This document shows positions 51,218 to 62,470 of a DNA stretch of 64,000 nucleotides, piece by piece (within the stretch, counting starts at the first letter, position 1; every line of letters starts with the position of its first letter). The stretch is from Sistotremastrum niveocremeum HHB9708 (lineage: Eukaryota; Basidiomycota; Agaricomycetes; Sistotremastrales; Sistotremastraceae): positions 377,871-441,870 of the forward strand of contig KV419419.1 of assembly GCA_001630475.1 (NCBI GenBank), read 5' to 3'. The notes beneath the pieces were generated by a model. That model was not told the DNA's origin and did not search any database. It was given only the letters and a program-made list of their open reading frames with translations. The position numbers were made by a program, and so were the translations under genes.

Positions 51218-53363
51218 CTATGATAGCTGCAATAAATCACCGTCAAGGAAAGACTGCGATTCATGACCTCTGCATATGCGCAACCATGCGTTTTCCGGCG
51301 TCTTCGGTGTGCCATTGTGAGACGCGAAAAGTACCTCCGTGCGAAGCGCTGCCGGAGACAGAGAGGTGGTGCTACTCTTCACAACTGCTTCTTTCTCCAT
51401 TTGTGACCGAGCAGCGCACAACAAAAGAGGGCTCTCTGATTTAAGACGACGTTCGTAGAGTTTGCACATATCCTCTCTTAGGACCCGCCCATCGCTTTTT
51501 TGCCGAGACTCCAGGATCTTTGGTTTTAATCGGGCGAGATGCTGCTGGATGCCGTTGTACCATAATTTCAATTGAAGAATGGAATTTCCCTTGTTAGGCT
51601 TCTGAATGAGGCAGCGAGCGAGTTCTCCGGCATCTGGTCCGACGACATTGAGGTCCACTACGGCGAGCTTGGTTAAGATGGAGGGCCACTGCTTATCACT
51701 GGGCAAGACACCTTGGAAACGAGCGTTCGAGACGTTTTTGAAGAAGGCTTTGAGGTCTTTGACGCTTTCGTCGCACAAAAATCGGCAGCTTTCGAGCGAA
51801 AGAGGGATAGGCGCCGTTCCTCGTAAATGAAGACCGTAGATTTCATGCGCGAAACCGTCTCCCGAGTATAGAAGCGTTAAAGTATCAGAGCTCGGATCGA
51901 CGACGTACTCCAAGTTCTTCGCGCGTTCGGTCCATCGCAGGAGAGCATTCGGTAGCGTGAGAGGATCGCGGAAGGGTCTGCCTACGGCCAGGTGCAGGTA
52001 TTCCGGCTCGTATAAAATGCCTTTGAAGGTGAGAGTATCGTCGAATGTGAAGTGCTCGAAGATGAAGTTCATAGCGATGCGCTCCATGGGTCCTGTAGAT
52101 AGTTCCTGTAATAAGGGGCGGTCGTGGATTTCGTGGAAGTTGAAGAGGCCTTGCAAGGTGGGGGATTCGGGGGAAGCGAGAGTGTTGTTTCGGATAGATG
52201 AAGATTTTCTGAAGGCGGGTTTTTGAGAGAAGATGCAATGAAAAGAGATTAGTCCTTCGCATTGTTGAAGAATCTGAACGATAAAGAAAAGGCTGAGCGG
52301 GCGGTTTTTGTGCGGACGGATATGAATCTTTTCGAGAGTGACGCGAAAACACGGAGCAAAGGATTCAAAATCCTCAACTGGCGTTTGGGAGAATACAAAG
52401 TCATCAAGTTTAAGGATGGTGAGCATGAGAAGGAAGCTCAAGTCTGGTAAACAGAGTGTCTTCAGCTCTTCCGGAGTATCGTCCACCAGTCTCAGCTCCG
52501 TAGCCCGGATTTCCGGCAGTTTCGGCATTGCCTCTTTGCAATTCATGATTTCACTGAGGCGAAGATGGAGCGATAATATGAAGGCCGTGTGAGAATATCT
52601 TGTCAAGTTTGCGAAAGTGGTCTGCGATGTGGAGAATGGCGAGATAGTGATTCTTCGTAGCTTCTGGTCGGTCGGTAGGAGACTCTCGTGGGCGCAGATA
52701 CGGCTGGGAGACCAATTCATGTCGACGGGCCAGAAATTCCCCGAAGAGCAGGCAATTCTCAGAAATGGAGGTCCACTGATTTTCCAAACCTGTCAGATCT
52801 ATCGGGTCTCGTTGGTGCGAGTGATGGAAATTCTCACATCGTAATCAATCCCTGCCAGTATTCATGAGATTCTTGCAAAGTCATGTCCTCAGTCACGTAG
52901 TCGAAAATCTGGCGCCAAATCTCGAGGTCGAATCTCATCGCTGCGCTCGGGCTAGTCGGCGCTTCTTCCTCTGCCAGCGGTCGGGTCTGTCGGTAGTCGG
53001 AGGGCAACTCTAGCAGATCGGAGAGCTCGTCCAGCTGAAAGCGTATCTGCTGGAGAGTCGGAATTGCTGAGCGTTGCTCAGATACACTGCGACGGTATAG
53101 AGTATTGGTTCCTCACCTTCATCGCTGGTTTCATCGCTCTCCCCCGCGCTATTAGGAACAGCCTCGAGTCCTTCGACCGGAGCCTCTGATTCAGAAGTCA
53201 CAGAATGTTCAATCTTCAGTACTCCGCGTCTCTGTTGTTCATGCCGAAGAACTTGCGTCACAAAGTTTAGCTCTTGTTCCGCTGGCACGGTGGAGTGAAT
53301 TTGAGAGCAGGTTGTGCAGTACAATGAAGTGACCGTGGTCATGTTGAAGTAGGAGAGAACCAA
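51218..53363 (-). CDS. Long F-box/LRR protein
   Basis: An F-box-like motif (MRFDLEIWRQIFDY) follows an acidic N-terminal part (SESEAPVEGLE, ESDETSDEGE). The last exon (from 52789) carries VWKISGPPFLRIACSS and many leucine-rich repeats (LCLPDLSFLLMLTILKLDDF, SLSLFFIVQILQQCEGLISF). An in-frame model is 53363-53117, 53066-52897 and 52789-51218, giving 662 residues. The second intron is then 107 bp, long for this genome. A shorter intron from 52837 would keep extra F-box-like sequence (VTEDMTLQESHEYWQGLITM) but shifts the frame. The ATG at 53342 is an alternative start. The decayed gene at 40.8-42.9 kb is its relative. Confidence 0.65.
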
Positions 53364-56222
53364 GAAAGATGGGGTGTTTGCGCATGTTATTGTTCAAAAT
53401 CGTCCGGTATGGCGAGCATCAATACTATAGTAGTATCACCAACTTCAACGGCCTGCGCTCATGAAGAACAAAATCACAGAGTCCTCTATAGATTGTTCTT
53501 GCTTGAATAAGACACGTCTGGTTGGGTAGCTGGCCGCCCTAATGAGTTAATAATGCCCCATGCGTCGCATTGAAGACTTACATCGAGTTCTATATGTAGA
53601 CGTCTACGTCATCCGCCGTCATTATTTAGGCTTAAGGCGCTTGGTTTCAACTATCCAAGATTCAATTGTCAAAGAGTCAGTCTGCACCTTAGTTGGAAAA
53701 TTCGTCGCCACGGTATAAAAATCAGCATATTTAAGTCTCCGAGTGGCCAATTGATGCCGTTTCGTGGGCTTTGTGGGCCCAGCTTCCCAGGTGCGGGGTA
53801 ATGATTCCGTGAATTATAGAACCGAGAGATTGGCTTGGCTTGAAATTCATTTGCCGCGCTCGCGCCGATCTGCCGACCACCCGATGCCGAGGTCCATTTA
53901 CATGTGATTATCGACCTCTCCACTACATATGATCGCCCTCCTGGGTCTAGTAAAATTCAAGAAAAAGCAGTCGCCGTAAGCATTGTACTGATTCAGCCAC
54001 CTACAGTAGAGTAGCGGGTATGATAATGTGTGAAAATGGTTTCAAACGAAATAATACATGAAGATCATTCAGAAGATGTAGAAATAATGAGCTGGTTTGA
54101 ATATGACCGTATTGAACAACACGACTTCAGCACAGTGATTATGCTATGAGTGGATTTTGTTGAATTCCCCCAACCAGGTTTGTCAGAATTGTTCTGATAG
54201 TACTCAGGTGGATTCCAAAGTGAACTTGAAGTTATTTCGTCACCTAATGACCGTCATGCCTTGAACGAAAACTCAAACGCTGCCAGTTCAACCAGTGATG
54301 GATGGCACTCGGTTTCGAATATCACAGTGTTCATTTTTGTGGGTCGATATGACAGACCTTGAGAAAGACGAGTCAAAAGAGAACGCAACACAAGAAGCTG
54401 ACAACGTACGGGCTCAAGGGTCTCGTGCAGCAATCCTATGTCTTGTGGAATGGAGATCTGGGGATCAATACGTAAGCAATGATTCGGTATAATAAGCTGA
54501 ACATGACACTAACTCAGTGCCCCGGAGTTTTCGGCGACTCAAAAGCTTGAGAGACGATGAGGGATGGATCAAGATTATCGACGGACTGCAGTCAATTCCA
54601 TTAGCGGTACTTCGAAAACCAGGATGATATGGACCCGACATCAATTAGCTCATTGAGCGAGCAAAGAATAAGACTGTTGTTGTCGAGTCGCCGGCGTCCA
54701 TCTGAGAACACGATGAGTTACCAATGGCACCGGACAAACGTATCCAAATCGAGAACTTACCGGCATCGCAATCATTCTGAATCAGTCAAGTGGAAGGATG
54801 TGTTCCAATGAGAGAATACTCCTGGGTGATCTGCGAAACAACGCCAGCGATGATGCGGTAGGAGACATCACAGACGCACCTAGCATGGAACGGTACTTTT
54901 GTGATAAATATATCTTGACGAGAACACAAAGATCCAAGCACATCTCCGCGACAAGTTGTCGATTCGGCACCCCGCCCATCCACGACACTAACCGTGTCGC
55001 TGTGTAGCCCAACAGAATGCCAACCAGCGCGTCCGATCCTTCGTGGGGTATCAACGGGTTGAGAGCCCGGACTCCCGTCGGGATCTTCTCAGCTTCCAAC
55101 TTTCAACAACGGAGGGGCTCAGAGAGCGAGTCGATGGCGAGAATCGACTGCGGTGGAAGTGGGGGGGAGATGGAGAAAGCAGAATTGGCGCCTAAGCGAA
55201 AAGATTATATAGACGACGTAGCGGAGTCTAAGGCGCAGTTTGAAGTCGTTTTCATTACAGAGCTCTCAGATATTTCGTTGGCAGACATAGAGCTACTATG
55301 GTAGGCGCAATCTGCAATCGGGCCCCAATCTGCAATTGGCCCTCTGGCAACCGCACTTTTGGTCCGGAAGGGCCTGGATTTTTTTCTATGTGAGACAAGG
55401 GTTGCAACAAATGGTGACAGAAAGCCGGAGACTCTTTGAGAGCTTGTGGACGAGTTTGCACGCGTTCATTGAGGCACGACCAAATTTCGCCCTCCGAAGA
55501 AGCGCGTCACACCCCTCTAGCATTCACCACAGAGAGCGGATTTTTTTGAGATTTCGTATTTACTATCGTATGATGCTGTTTCGAATTATCATGCAATTAC
55601 CCTGCTCATTTTGCTTCTGTGTGTCTCGGACCATGAATGCCAGGCGCGAGCGTGACAGAATGGGCTTGTTGCACCTCCGCTCCCGCGGGTCGGCAGCCGA
55701 GCTCCGTGACGTGCCGCCCGCGTTGTGAATTTTTCTGGCTTTTTGTCACGCGTGACGAAGAATTGCAGATTGCTGTTTTCGCGACACCCCCTCACTTGCA
55801 CGCGTCTTTCACGCCTTCTCTTCCCCTTAAAAATTAGGTAAACGCACCGCGCGCGCTGCAAGGCCCGCTACTTTTGACACTATCGAAATGGAGAGCCGAT
55901 ATATAATGGTTCAAATGATAACGAGTATACGACATTGGTATTTACAACAAGTGATGAGAACGGAAATCAATGAGAGTTGGACAGACAGGAAGGGCATCGT
56001 CAAATGCTTGCGCAAACGTTAGTAAAGGTGAATTGAAAAATGGAGTATAATCACCTAGGAGTTATGTATCGGATTCAAGTATGGTGTCCGGTGATGACTG
56101 CAGTGAGCGAGAACTAGTTGAGTTTAGTTTTCAGTCAGAGTAACAGAAAGTGAAACGGACCTGTATCAGAAGCGACGTCTGTGTGAATGTTAGTTGTGAT
56201 CAGTAGCGAATTATTAGATTAT
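53364..56222. other. Gene-poor 2.9-kb stretch
   Basis: Short frames only. Noted features are an imperfect 17-bp tandem repeat near 55308-55345 (CAATCTGCAATCGGGCC, CCAATCTGCAATTGGCC) and a GC-rich patch at about 55640-55760 with the small palindrome GTCACGCGTGAC. No coding exon recognised. Confidence 0.4.
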
Positions 56223-57161
56223 TTACCTGCGAGTTCTGAAGCGAATATCAATGTTTGATGTCAAGAATAAGGGGGCATTTATTCTGGGGCACTGCGGATT
56301 CGCACATGAACGAGCGATCCGCAAACGCCATGAGAAGTCTGGGTCTACGCAGTCGCGTTCGCCAGAGAACGAGATACAGAGAGTGTCGTTGTCAACGGGA
56401 GTTCTCCGAACGTTTGGACACGTAAGGTTGGAGCAAACCTTACTTAAATAGTGGGATTCATCGAAGAGATACGATGCTAATCGAGGGTTCGAAGTTATGG
56501 TGCGGGTGTCGCGTTTGGGTTGTACTTGACGTGCAGTGATACCAAGAACAGTCCATCGGGGATAGAAGGAGTACAAGGAATCACCAGTATATGCATTCAT
56601 GAGGTGAGTGCAGCATATTGCAGTCATCGGTAGCATTGCATCACGGCTGGAGCTTTCGATGATTTCGACGCTTCTGAATGGAACTTTTCGAAACGGGATG
56701 TTAGCCTTAGGAATGAATCTTTGAATCGAACGAACGAATGGATTAAGCTTGATCTTTAATGGACGTTTACGCGCATTAGAAGAGTCAATATATAAAATAG
56801 AAGCATAGTCTTCGACTTGGGTGAGGTACGAGACGATTCGTTGTCGGTTGGCAGATGGTGTAAAGACAGTAATTGACGGTGCAGTCCAGGGTTTCGATGA
56901 CAAGAAGGCAGCAAGCATATGTCCTGAGAGAAGCGCATCGACATCTTTAAGAAGATGGAGAAACGATTCAGCTCCAGCTCCTGGAAGGCATTTCGACACC
57001 TCGCTGTTCAACATACACTGCAGTGACAATTTGGAGGCGTGTCGGATGGTAGTGCAAGTTTTGCTCAAGTTCAGAAGACTTGTGAAATCAAGGTAAGGAC
57101 ATATTAAGACCAAGAAATGGTCGTTTGCGAGGAGTAGATACGGTAGACTGTTTTTGTTCAT
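56223..57161 (-). CDS. F-box-like protein with degenerate nucleotidyltransferase-like domain, copy 1 of 3
   Basis: A single open frame ends at 56223. The ATG at 57161 (MNKNSLPYLLLANDHFLVLI) gives 312 residues and aligns with the start of copy 3; the frame is open to an earlier ATG at 57284 (353 residues). The N-terminal part is F-box-like (ICPYLDFTSLLNLSKTCTTI). The following block GHMLAAFLSSKPWTAPSITV lines up with the GS...DLD motif of copy 2 but lacks the acidic pair. The shared later blocks are SVEIIESSSRDAMLP and MNAYTGDSLYSFYPRWT. It is probably inactive as an enzyme. Function unknown. Confidence 0.7.
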   Translation of the reverse strand: MNKNSLPYLLLANDHFLVLICPYLDFTSLLNLSKTCTTIRHASKLSLQCMLNSEVSKCLPGAGAESFLHLLKDVDALLSGHMLAAFLSSKPWTAPSITVFTPSANRQRIVSYLTQVEDYASILYIDSSNARKRPLKIKLNPFVRSIQRFIPKANIPFRKVPFRSVEIIESSSRDAMLPMTAICCTHLMNAYTGDSLYSFYPRWTVLGITARQVQPKRDTRTITSNPRLASYLFDESHYLSKVCSNLTCPNVRRTPVDNDTLCISFSGERDCVDPDFSWRLRIARSCANPQCPRINAPLFLTSNIDIRFRTRR

Positions 57162-57630
57162 GAGGCAGAGTCGGTGTAGTTTGTTAATGGGGAAGAGGAG
57201 TGTGTGAGGCGAACGGCTGTCGAAGTCAGGATGATAGGGAGCTCCTATGAAGTCAGATTCGGAGCATAGCCGAATTCTTGGCATAGGCCAGAGTCACGAG
57301 TCGAGTCGTAGAGCATAAATTGTGGAGTTACAGGCACAGATATCATTCAGAAGATCCAGATCGCATTTTTTTTTGTTTTGACGAATCAGGCATATTTGAC
57401 ATTGCATTCTCGGACTTCCTTACAAGTACATGATACGAAAGATATAGGTATTCAAAAACATTATTCCAAGACGGGTGCATCAGCGTCGGCGACAAACTGG
57501 ATCGTGTTGTCGACTCTGTCTTGAAGCGTAAGAATTGAGGTACATTTTTTTTTCGATAACTTACGGTATACCAGGTGTTGGTGCTAGTCGGCGGAATCGA
57601 AAGTTAAGATATTCAAGCAGACTGGGACTC

Positions 57631-58741
57631 TTAATGGAATACGAGACCTGATGTTGTTGAGAGCGTGTAAAAAACGGTGAAGCGGTATTCACGCACCTCG
57701 CGTCTCCACTCGTCTCGATAACAGCAATTCCGGCAAAAAGGATACGAACATTCATACACTTGCCAAAAATGCCAAACCGCGTCGACCATCGAGGGATACA
57801 ACAGCGCGTGCGTATTGCTAGACGTGCCTTGAAATTCGTAGTATAGGGTTTGACTGTCGCCGACACCACGCATCAGCAATGGGCATGCCGAATACGTTGT
57901 ACGGAAATCTGAAGCCTGTTATAGTGAGAGTACGTATTAAACTGTGAATAAACACGACGCTTACAGAATAGAAAACGTCGAAACCTCGTGCACGATATTT
58001 TTCGACGAGATGGGTGACATCGAAGTCACTATCTCGTGCAATCCCAACGTGCTCCAGTGTCAGGTCAGGGTAAAGGATCGTTAAGGAGTCGGCGGTTATA
58101 AAATTCATGACTTGTGTTGAGTGAAAGAACATAATCGTTTGCAAAGGGTCTCGCATCGTACTCTCGACAACATCTATCTGAGAGGGAGGCTGGCCTGGGA
58201 TCTTCCTAACAAGACGATGAACGGCGTGGATGTTACGGTTCAGTACGTACGTAGGTTTGTGCGAAGAGCCTTTGATGTCCATTTCTAATATGTGCCTGAC
58301 GTAGCCACGAAGTTGAAGTTGTAGTAAAAGGGGTTCAACGCAGTTTCGACCGACGACAAAATCGAGATCATGGGGAGACCAAGAAGTATCTTGCGTAATG
58401 AAGTGAAGAACAGCTGATCCAGACAACAAAATATTTTGAGTACGCCAGAAAACACGAAAGGCTTCAAACTGCGGAATGAGAGCTTCGAACGTTTGTCGAA
58501 AGCGACGTAGAAGAAAGACCTGAATTGATTGTTTCAGAACAGGGGAGAACGAGGATAAGATCATAAGCTCCCGGAACGGAAGAGGTTCGAATAAAGCTCC
58601 AGTTTCGATAAGCTCGAAACGTAGCTGATGGAGAGGTAATTGAAATGGCTTGACAGCGGTGACAGACATGAGAAGAGATGCGAAGGAGTCGCAAGTGCGC
58701 GGGCTCGACTTTTGAGGTAGAACGAATAGCGATGTGGTCAT
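57631..58741 (-). CDS. F-box-like protein with nucleotidyltransferase-like GS...DxD motif, copy 2 of 3
   Basis: Exons 58741-57965 and 57915-57631 encode 353 residues. Residues 108-109 (Gly-Ser) and 125-127 (Asp-Leu-Asp) in LLSGSAVLHF and SWSPHDLDFVVG follow the GS-x(n)-[DE]h[DE] pattern of the nucleotidyltransferase superfamily, with Asp190 (QIDVVES) as a candidate third carboxylate. The later blocks (MNFITADSLTILYPDLTLEH) match the neighbours. Such genes are common uncharacterised families in Agaricomycetes. Activity and substrate are unknown. The start at 58741 (MTTSLFVLPQ) was chosen over 58894, which would overlap the 3' end of copy 3. Confidence 0.72.
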
Positions 58742-58809
58742 GGGACACGAGGTCCTTCTGAAACGGGAAATTTCCTTAAATTGACATATACATCCAAATA
58801 CGTACGCTT

Positions 58810-59706
58810 TTAATTTCTTCTTTTTGGGCGAGTGTGATCCAAGACATCCTTGCAGACTTTCTTTTTGCACGTTCGTAGTGCTTTCAAACGCCATGAGAAG
58901 GAAGTGTCTATGTTGTCGGGTGTTTCTGAAAGCGAGATGCGAAGAGTATGCTTGTCTGCGAGGTTACGAGACGTATTAGGACACACCATGGGCAGACAAA
59001 TAGAGCAGTAAGTGGAGGTCATATCGCGTATGTAGGACGGAAATGGGTAAGAAGGATGTGGGTATTTTGGTCTAGGGATAAGTCGCGTTTGACGAACGGT
59101 TTGGGCTTGCGTCGTCCATTTTGGATACAACGAATACAATACGGAGCCTGTATATGCATTCATAAGATGAGTGCGACCGACGCCAGATATCGGTAAGAAA
59201 GCATGTCGATTTGTACTCTCGATTATTTCCACGTAGACCGTTCTCTTCTTTGAGTCGTGTGTTTCAAATTGTTGCAGTGAACGAATATATGGACTGAGAC
59301 GGACGTAATGCCTTTCATGGATAGTGGGTGTTTTGGAAGTAACGTGTAGAATTCGCGTAAAATGTTCTTCATGCAATAGGTATTCGGTAAGGAGACCGAT
59401 ATGAGCAGAAGGAGCAAAAACAATGAGCATAGGATAAATAATATGCGAGCCGGTAATGAGGGACGTAAGTAGAGGACCTGATACGACGGCACTCGTTTCT
59501 TTCAGTAATGAAACAAAAGCCTCTGCACCTCGAGTAGGGAGACAGGAAGATATGAGGGTGTTTAACTGCGAAAGAAGACAGCTGTGTGCGCTAACGCGGA
59601 TAGAATGGCAAATCTGCGACAAAACGATTGTGGTTCCAAAATCGACGAATTTTGTAATGCAACACAGTAAATCTGCGTTGGACAACACTGTTAGGGCGAG
59701 AGTCAT
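58810..59706 (-). CDS. F-box-like protein with degenerate nucleotidyltransferase-like domain, copy 3 of 3
   Basis: An open frame of 298 residues runs from the first ATG at 59706 (MTLALTVLSNADLLCCITKF). The F-box-like start is followed by SGPLLTSLITGSHIIYPMLI in the place of the GS...DLD motif, so the acidic pair is lost as in copy 1. Shared blocks are YVEIIESTNRHAFLP, MNAYTGSVLYSLYPKWT and FSWRLKALRTC. It lies 68 bp upstream of copy 2. The three genes are in one orientation and arose by tandem duplication. Confidence 0.7.
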   Translation of the reverse strand: MTLALTVLSNADLLCCITKFVDFGTTIVLSQICHSIRVSAHSCLLSQLNTLISSCLPTRGAEAFVSLLKETSAVVSGPLLTSLITGSHIIYPMLIVFAPSAHIGLLTEYLLHEEHFTRILHVTSKTPTIHERHYVRLSPYIRSLQQFETHDSKKRTVYVEIIESTNRHAFLPISGVGRTHLMNAYTGSVLYSLYPKWTTQAQTVRQTRLIPRPKYPHPSYPFPSYIRDMTSTYCSICLPMVCPNTSRNLADKHTLRISLSETPDNIDTSFSWRLKALRTCKKKVCKDVLDHTRPKRRN

Positions 59707-59929
59707 TGGGAGTAGCGAGATCGAAGTAGTAGGCAAGGTTGAGTGTTGGTTCGGACAACGCGTGCGAAACTCGTCGTGCCCTCACTGCATTGTGATTGGC
59801 TGGCGTCGGTACCATGGGAAACGAAAAATGCACTGGTCAGGAGATGTCGGTGGCGGTCAGATGATGTTGGTGGTGATCAGGAGACGTCGGTCATGTTAAT
59901 TGTTCACCAGGCGTTTACGAGCGATAATA
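59707..59929. other. Upstream region of the tandem trio
   Basis: Contains the probable promoter of copy 3 and a small GT-rich direct repeat (GATGTCGGTGGCGGTCAGATG with a diverged neighbour) near 59840-59890. Confidence 0.4.
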
Positions 59930-60278
59930 GGGGCCTTCAAAGTTCAGAGCGAGGAAACGCAAAACAGTTTTCAAGTGAAAACACCTTCCTTTTTGAGAGA
60001 AACAGCTTTCGAGCGATAAGCAGCTCCCGAGCTGCTTTTCGTTGCTTATGTGACTGCTTATTGTGACACTTGTTTTCGGCTAAACTATGCACTGTGACCT
60101 GGACCCTTATCACCCGCCGCAGATGTGTCCGCAATATCCGAAAACAAAACAGGCGCTCGCTGATGGTAACGCAAGCAAAGTTGCGAAACAACGCACTCAA
60201 AGTTCAGACAGCTGCTTTCCGTCGTTTTCATTCGCGAAAACTGTTTTGCGTTTTGGGAGTCTGAACTTTGAAGGCCCC
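59930..60278. mobile_element. MITE, 349 bp, with TAATA target-site duplication
   Basis: Terminal inverted repeats begin GGGGCCTTCAAAGTTCAG at 59930 and end CTGAACTTTGAAGGCCCC at 60278, an 18-bp perfect match. After a few mismatches the pairing resumes with AAACGCAAAACAGTTTTC on both sides. The 5-bp direct repeat TAATA flanks it (59925-59929 and 60279-60283). There is no coding capacity, so it must be mobilised by a transposase encoded elsewhere. The superfamily is not certain from these ends. Confidence 0.88.
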
Positions 60279-60283
60279 TAATA

Positions 60284-60820
60284 GCATGATGTGGTCTGAT
60301 GATCACGGAGTCGGAAATGCACAATGCACAATGGCCTGGATCGTGGAGCCCAGATAGAGAGAAAGGTCGTGTGAGCCATCATGTGTCCTCACTTTTGAAG
60401 GCATATGCATCGCAAAATCCCGTGGTGTGCCTAAACGATCGATGTCATCTGAGGCATGTGATTAACGCTTCACGAGCCTTACGCAGGATGGTGACGCAAT
60501 ATTTAGAGGATCAATGCGTCGCAGAGATTAATAAATATAAAAATACATTTGTGGAGCTACGTAGTATTTACATTGGCCAATTCGAAAGAGACGACAAAGA
60601 AATAAGTCGGAGTCACGAAAACGTCGGAAGATCGAGAAAAGAAGACGAAGGAGGAATCGACTACAAGACCCACGAAATACGAACAATACAAGGGTCGGAA
60701 AAGGAAAAGCATAGGACAAGTCGCATACACCCAAAAAACGTGAACGACGCATAGAACAAGTGTGATCGAAGAAAAAAATCAAAGAGAAACACATACAAAT
60801 ACAAGCTTCAACTCAGGCGA
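60284..60820. other. Gap between the MITE and the 480-aa protein gene
   Basis: A + strand frame of 151 codons (60299-60754) without recognisable similarity covers most of it. The end next to 60820 is the 3' region of the following minus-strand gene. No other feature seen. Confidence 0.35.
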
Positions 60821-62470
60821 CTACTCGGTAACTTTTCGTCGCTTGTTGGGAGACTCAGCGTCGTTGTCGTCGTCGTCCTGCTTACGGTCATCGACAGTCG
60901 CGTTGGGGTTGTAAGTTTGGGCAGGTCGAAGTGTGCTTTCAGGCTCGATATCCTTAGGTATTTCGGGAGTATGGTTCTCGGGCTTGTTGAACGAATAATC
61001 GACGACGTCGAGGTGCCTGATTTTGACATGATATGTATTGACCTTGTTGGAAAAGAATCAGCAGGACGAAACAGATACACAAAGGGTAACATACGTTGAA
61101 GCGCCACATGACGAGCGAGCACTGCGCGACAACGACGGTACCCGGACGCAAGACCTCCGCCATATGCCAGGGCGCAATAAGCTCGCCCTTCGTTCCGTAA
61201 AACGGAAGCTGACGGATGCGAGTGCCTTCTTCCAGTTCGAACTGCGGGTTTTTGTCGATCCCTGGCCACCAAGACAGCGGATAGGTCTTGTTGAGGGCGA
61301 GTTCGACTGCGCAACCAGTTTAGTTAAGCGTTTTTCGGTATAAGCAAAAAAATAACTAACCGTTGTCAACGGTTTCGTGAGGCAAGGTGGGGATGGTTCC
61401 GCTCGCAAGAGTGGGCATACTGGCCTTTCGCGACGACGAGACTATGCCGCCGGATTTGCTGCGTCCTCCTCCGTAACCAGAGGAATCCGGCAGGGCCCAG
61501 TAAGTATCGGAGACGAGTTCGACGATGGCGAAGGTATTGCGTTGCCTCTTGAGAGCATGGTGGAAGCGTTTCTGGAATCGAGGTTAGTGAAAGCGACCAC
61601 GAGAATACGAAATAATAACTTACTTGGTTCGCGCGAGCGATAAAAACTTCCTCCATCGCTTGCTCCGTCATACCACAAACGGCAGCCTCGTTCCTGACGA
61701 CGGCGGTATGGATTTCCGCGGCCTGGTCGTTGTAGATGCGAGGGAGGACGTGGCGAGTCAGGACGATATGAGCTTTGGTCAAGTTGTCGCCGCTGACCTG
61801 TCATACATGAGTAAATCTGTGCGACGACGGAGAACTTAAAACTCACTGTATTATAGATCGACTTGTTTCCGGCGGGTCCAAGGCGTACCCCATCGCTTTT
61901 CCAACCGATTTCGCCAACGATGACGAACGCACGTTCTTCAGGTTCGACACCGACCGGACTGACGGTGCCCCGAAGATGCAAAGCTCGTCCGTAACGGATC
62001 ATACGGAAGCCTTTCCACGTGGTTGGGTCGGCAGCGGCAGGAACAGGGTAGCTCTTGAGTTTATTGACCAGAGCAGCGTCGTAGTCAGACCCGCGATAAT
62101 CTTGATCGATTTTGTCGTCATGTTCTTCGGTGCGGAGGAACATAGGGGCGGGACTGGCAGAAAGATTGCCAGGGTCGATAGCGTCAGACGCAGAGGTGGA
62201 AGAAAGAGTGGTGGAGGAATCGTCGGGGATTTCACCAGGCTCTTCGTCGTTTTCTTGAGCTGTGGCTGGGGCGGAAATCGGCTGATCGCCGATGTTCGGT
62301 TCGGTCATCGTTGAAGATGGAGGGTCGGGAAGAACAAAGGAGTCGTCGTCGATTTCCATAGGTGGAAGCAAGAGTTGGTCGTCGTTGGAATGGGATGGGC
62401 CAGCGACGACGGTGGTCTTGGAGGCTCGAGTGTGGGGAGGCATTACGGCGCACGAGGAAATTGTCGCCAT
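60821..62470 (-). CDS. Uncharacterised 480-aa basidiomycete protein near a Helitron
   Basis: Exons 62470-61847, 61797-61624, 61571-61361, 61306-61095 and 61042-60821 join in frame to 480 residues. The N-terminal 110 residues are disordered (Ser/Pro/Asp-rich). Next come RGSDYDAALVNKLKSYPVPA and an ordered region with WKGFRMIRYGRALHLRGTVS. The C-terminal part has WWPGIDKNPQFELEEGTRIR, LPFYGTKGELIAPWHMAEVL and VVVAQCSLVMWRFN, then a nuclear-localisation-like tail (SPNKRRKVTE). I recall similar proteins as multi-copy families in Agaricomycetes but know no function. Its position about 0.9 kb from a Helitron helicase could mean it is carried by the element; that is inference. Confidence 0.7.

Noticed and set aside
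55640-55760. GC-rich patch with the palindrome GTCACGCGTGAC as a possible RNA gene
   Set aside because: No tRNA- or snoRNA-like boxes or long paired stem could be found.
57818-58894. Longer 358-codon reading of NTase-like copy 2
   Set aside because: Splicing out 57964-57916 gives a C-terminus colinear with the neighbouring paralogs; the unspliced frame ends in unrelated sequence.
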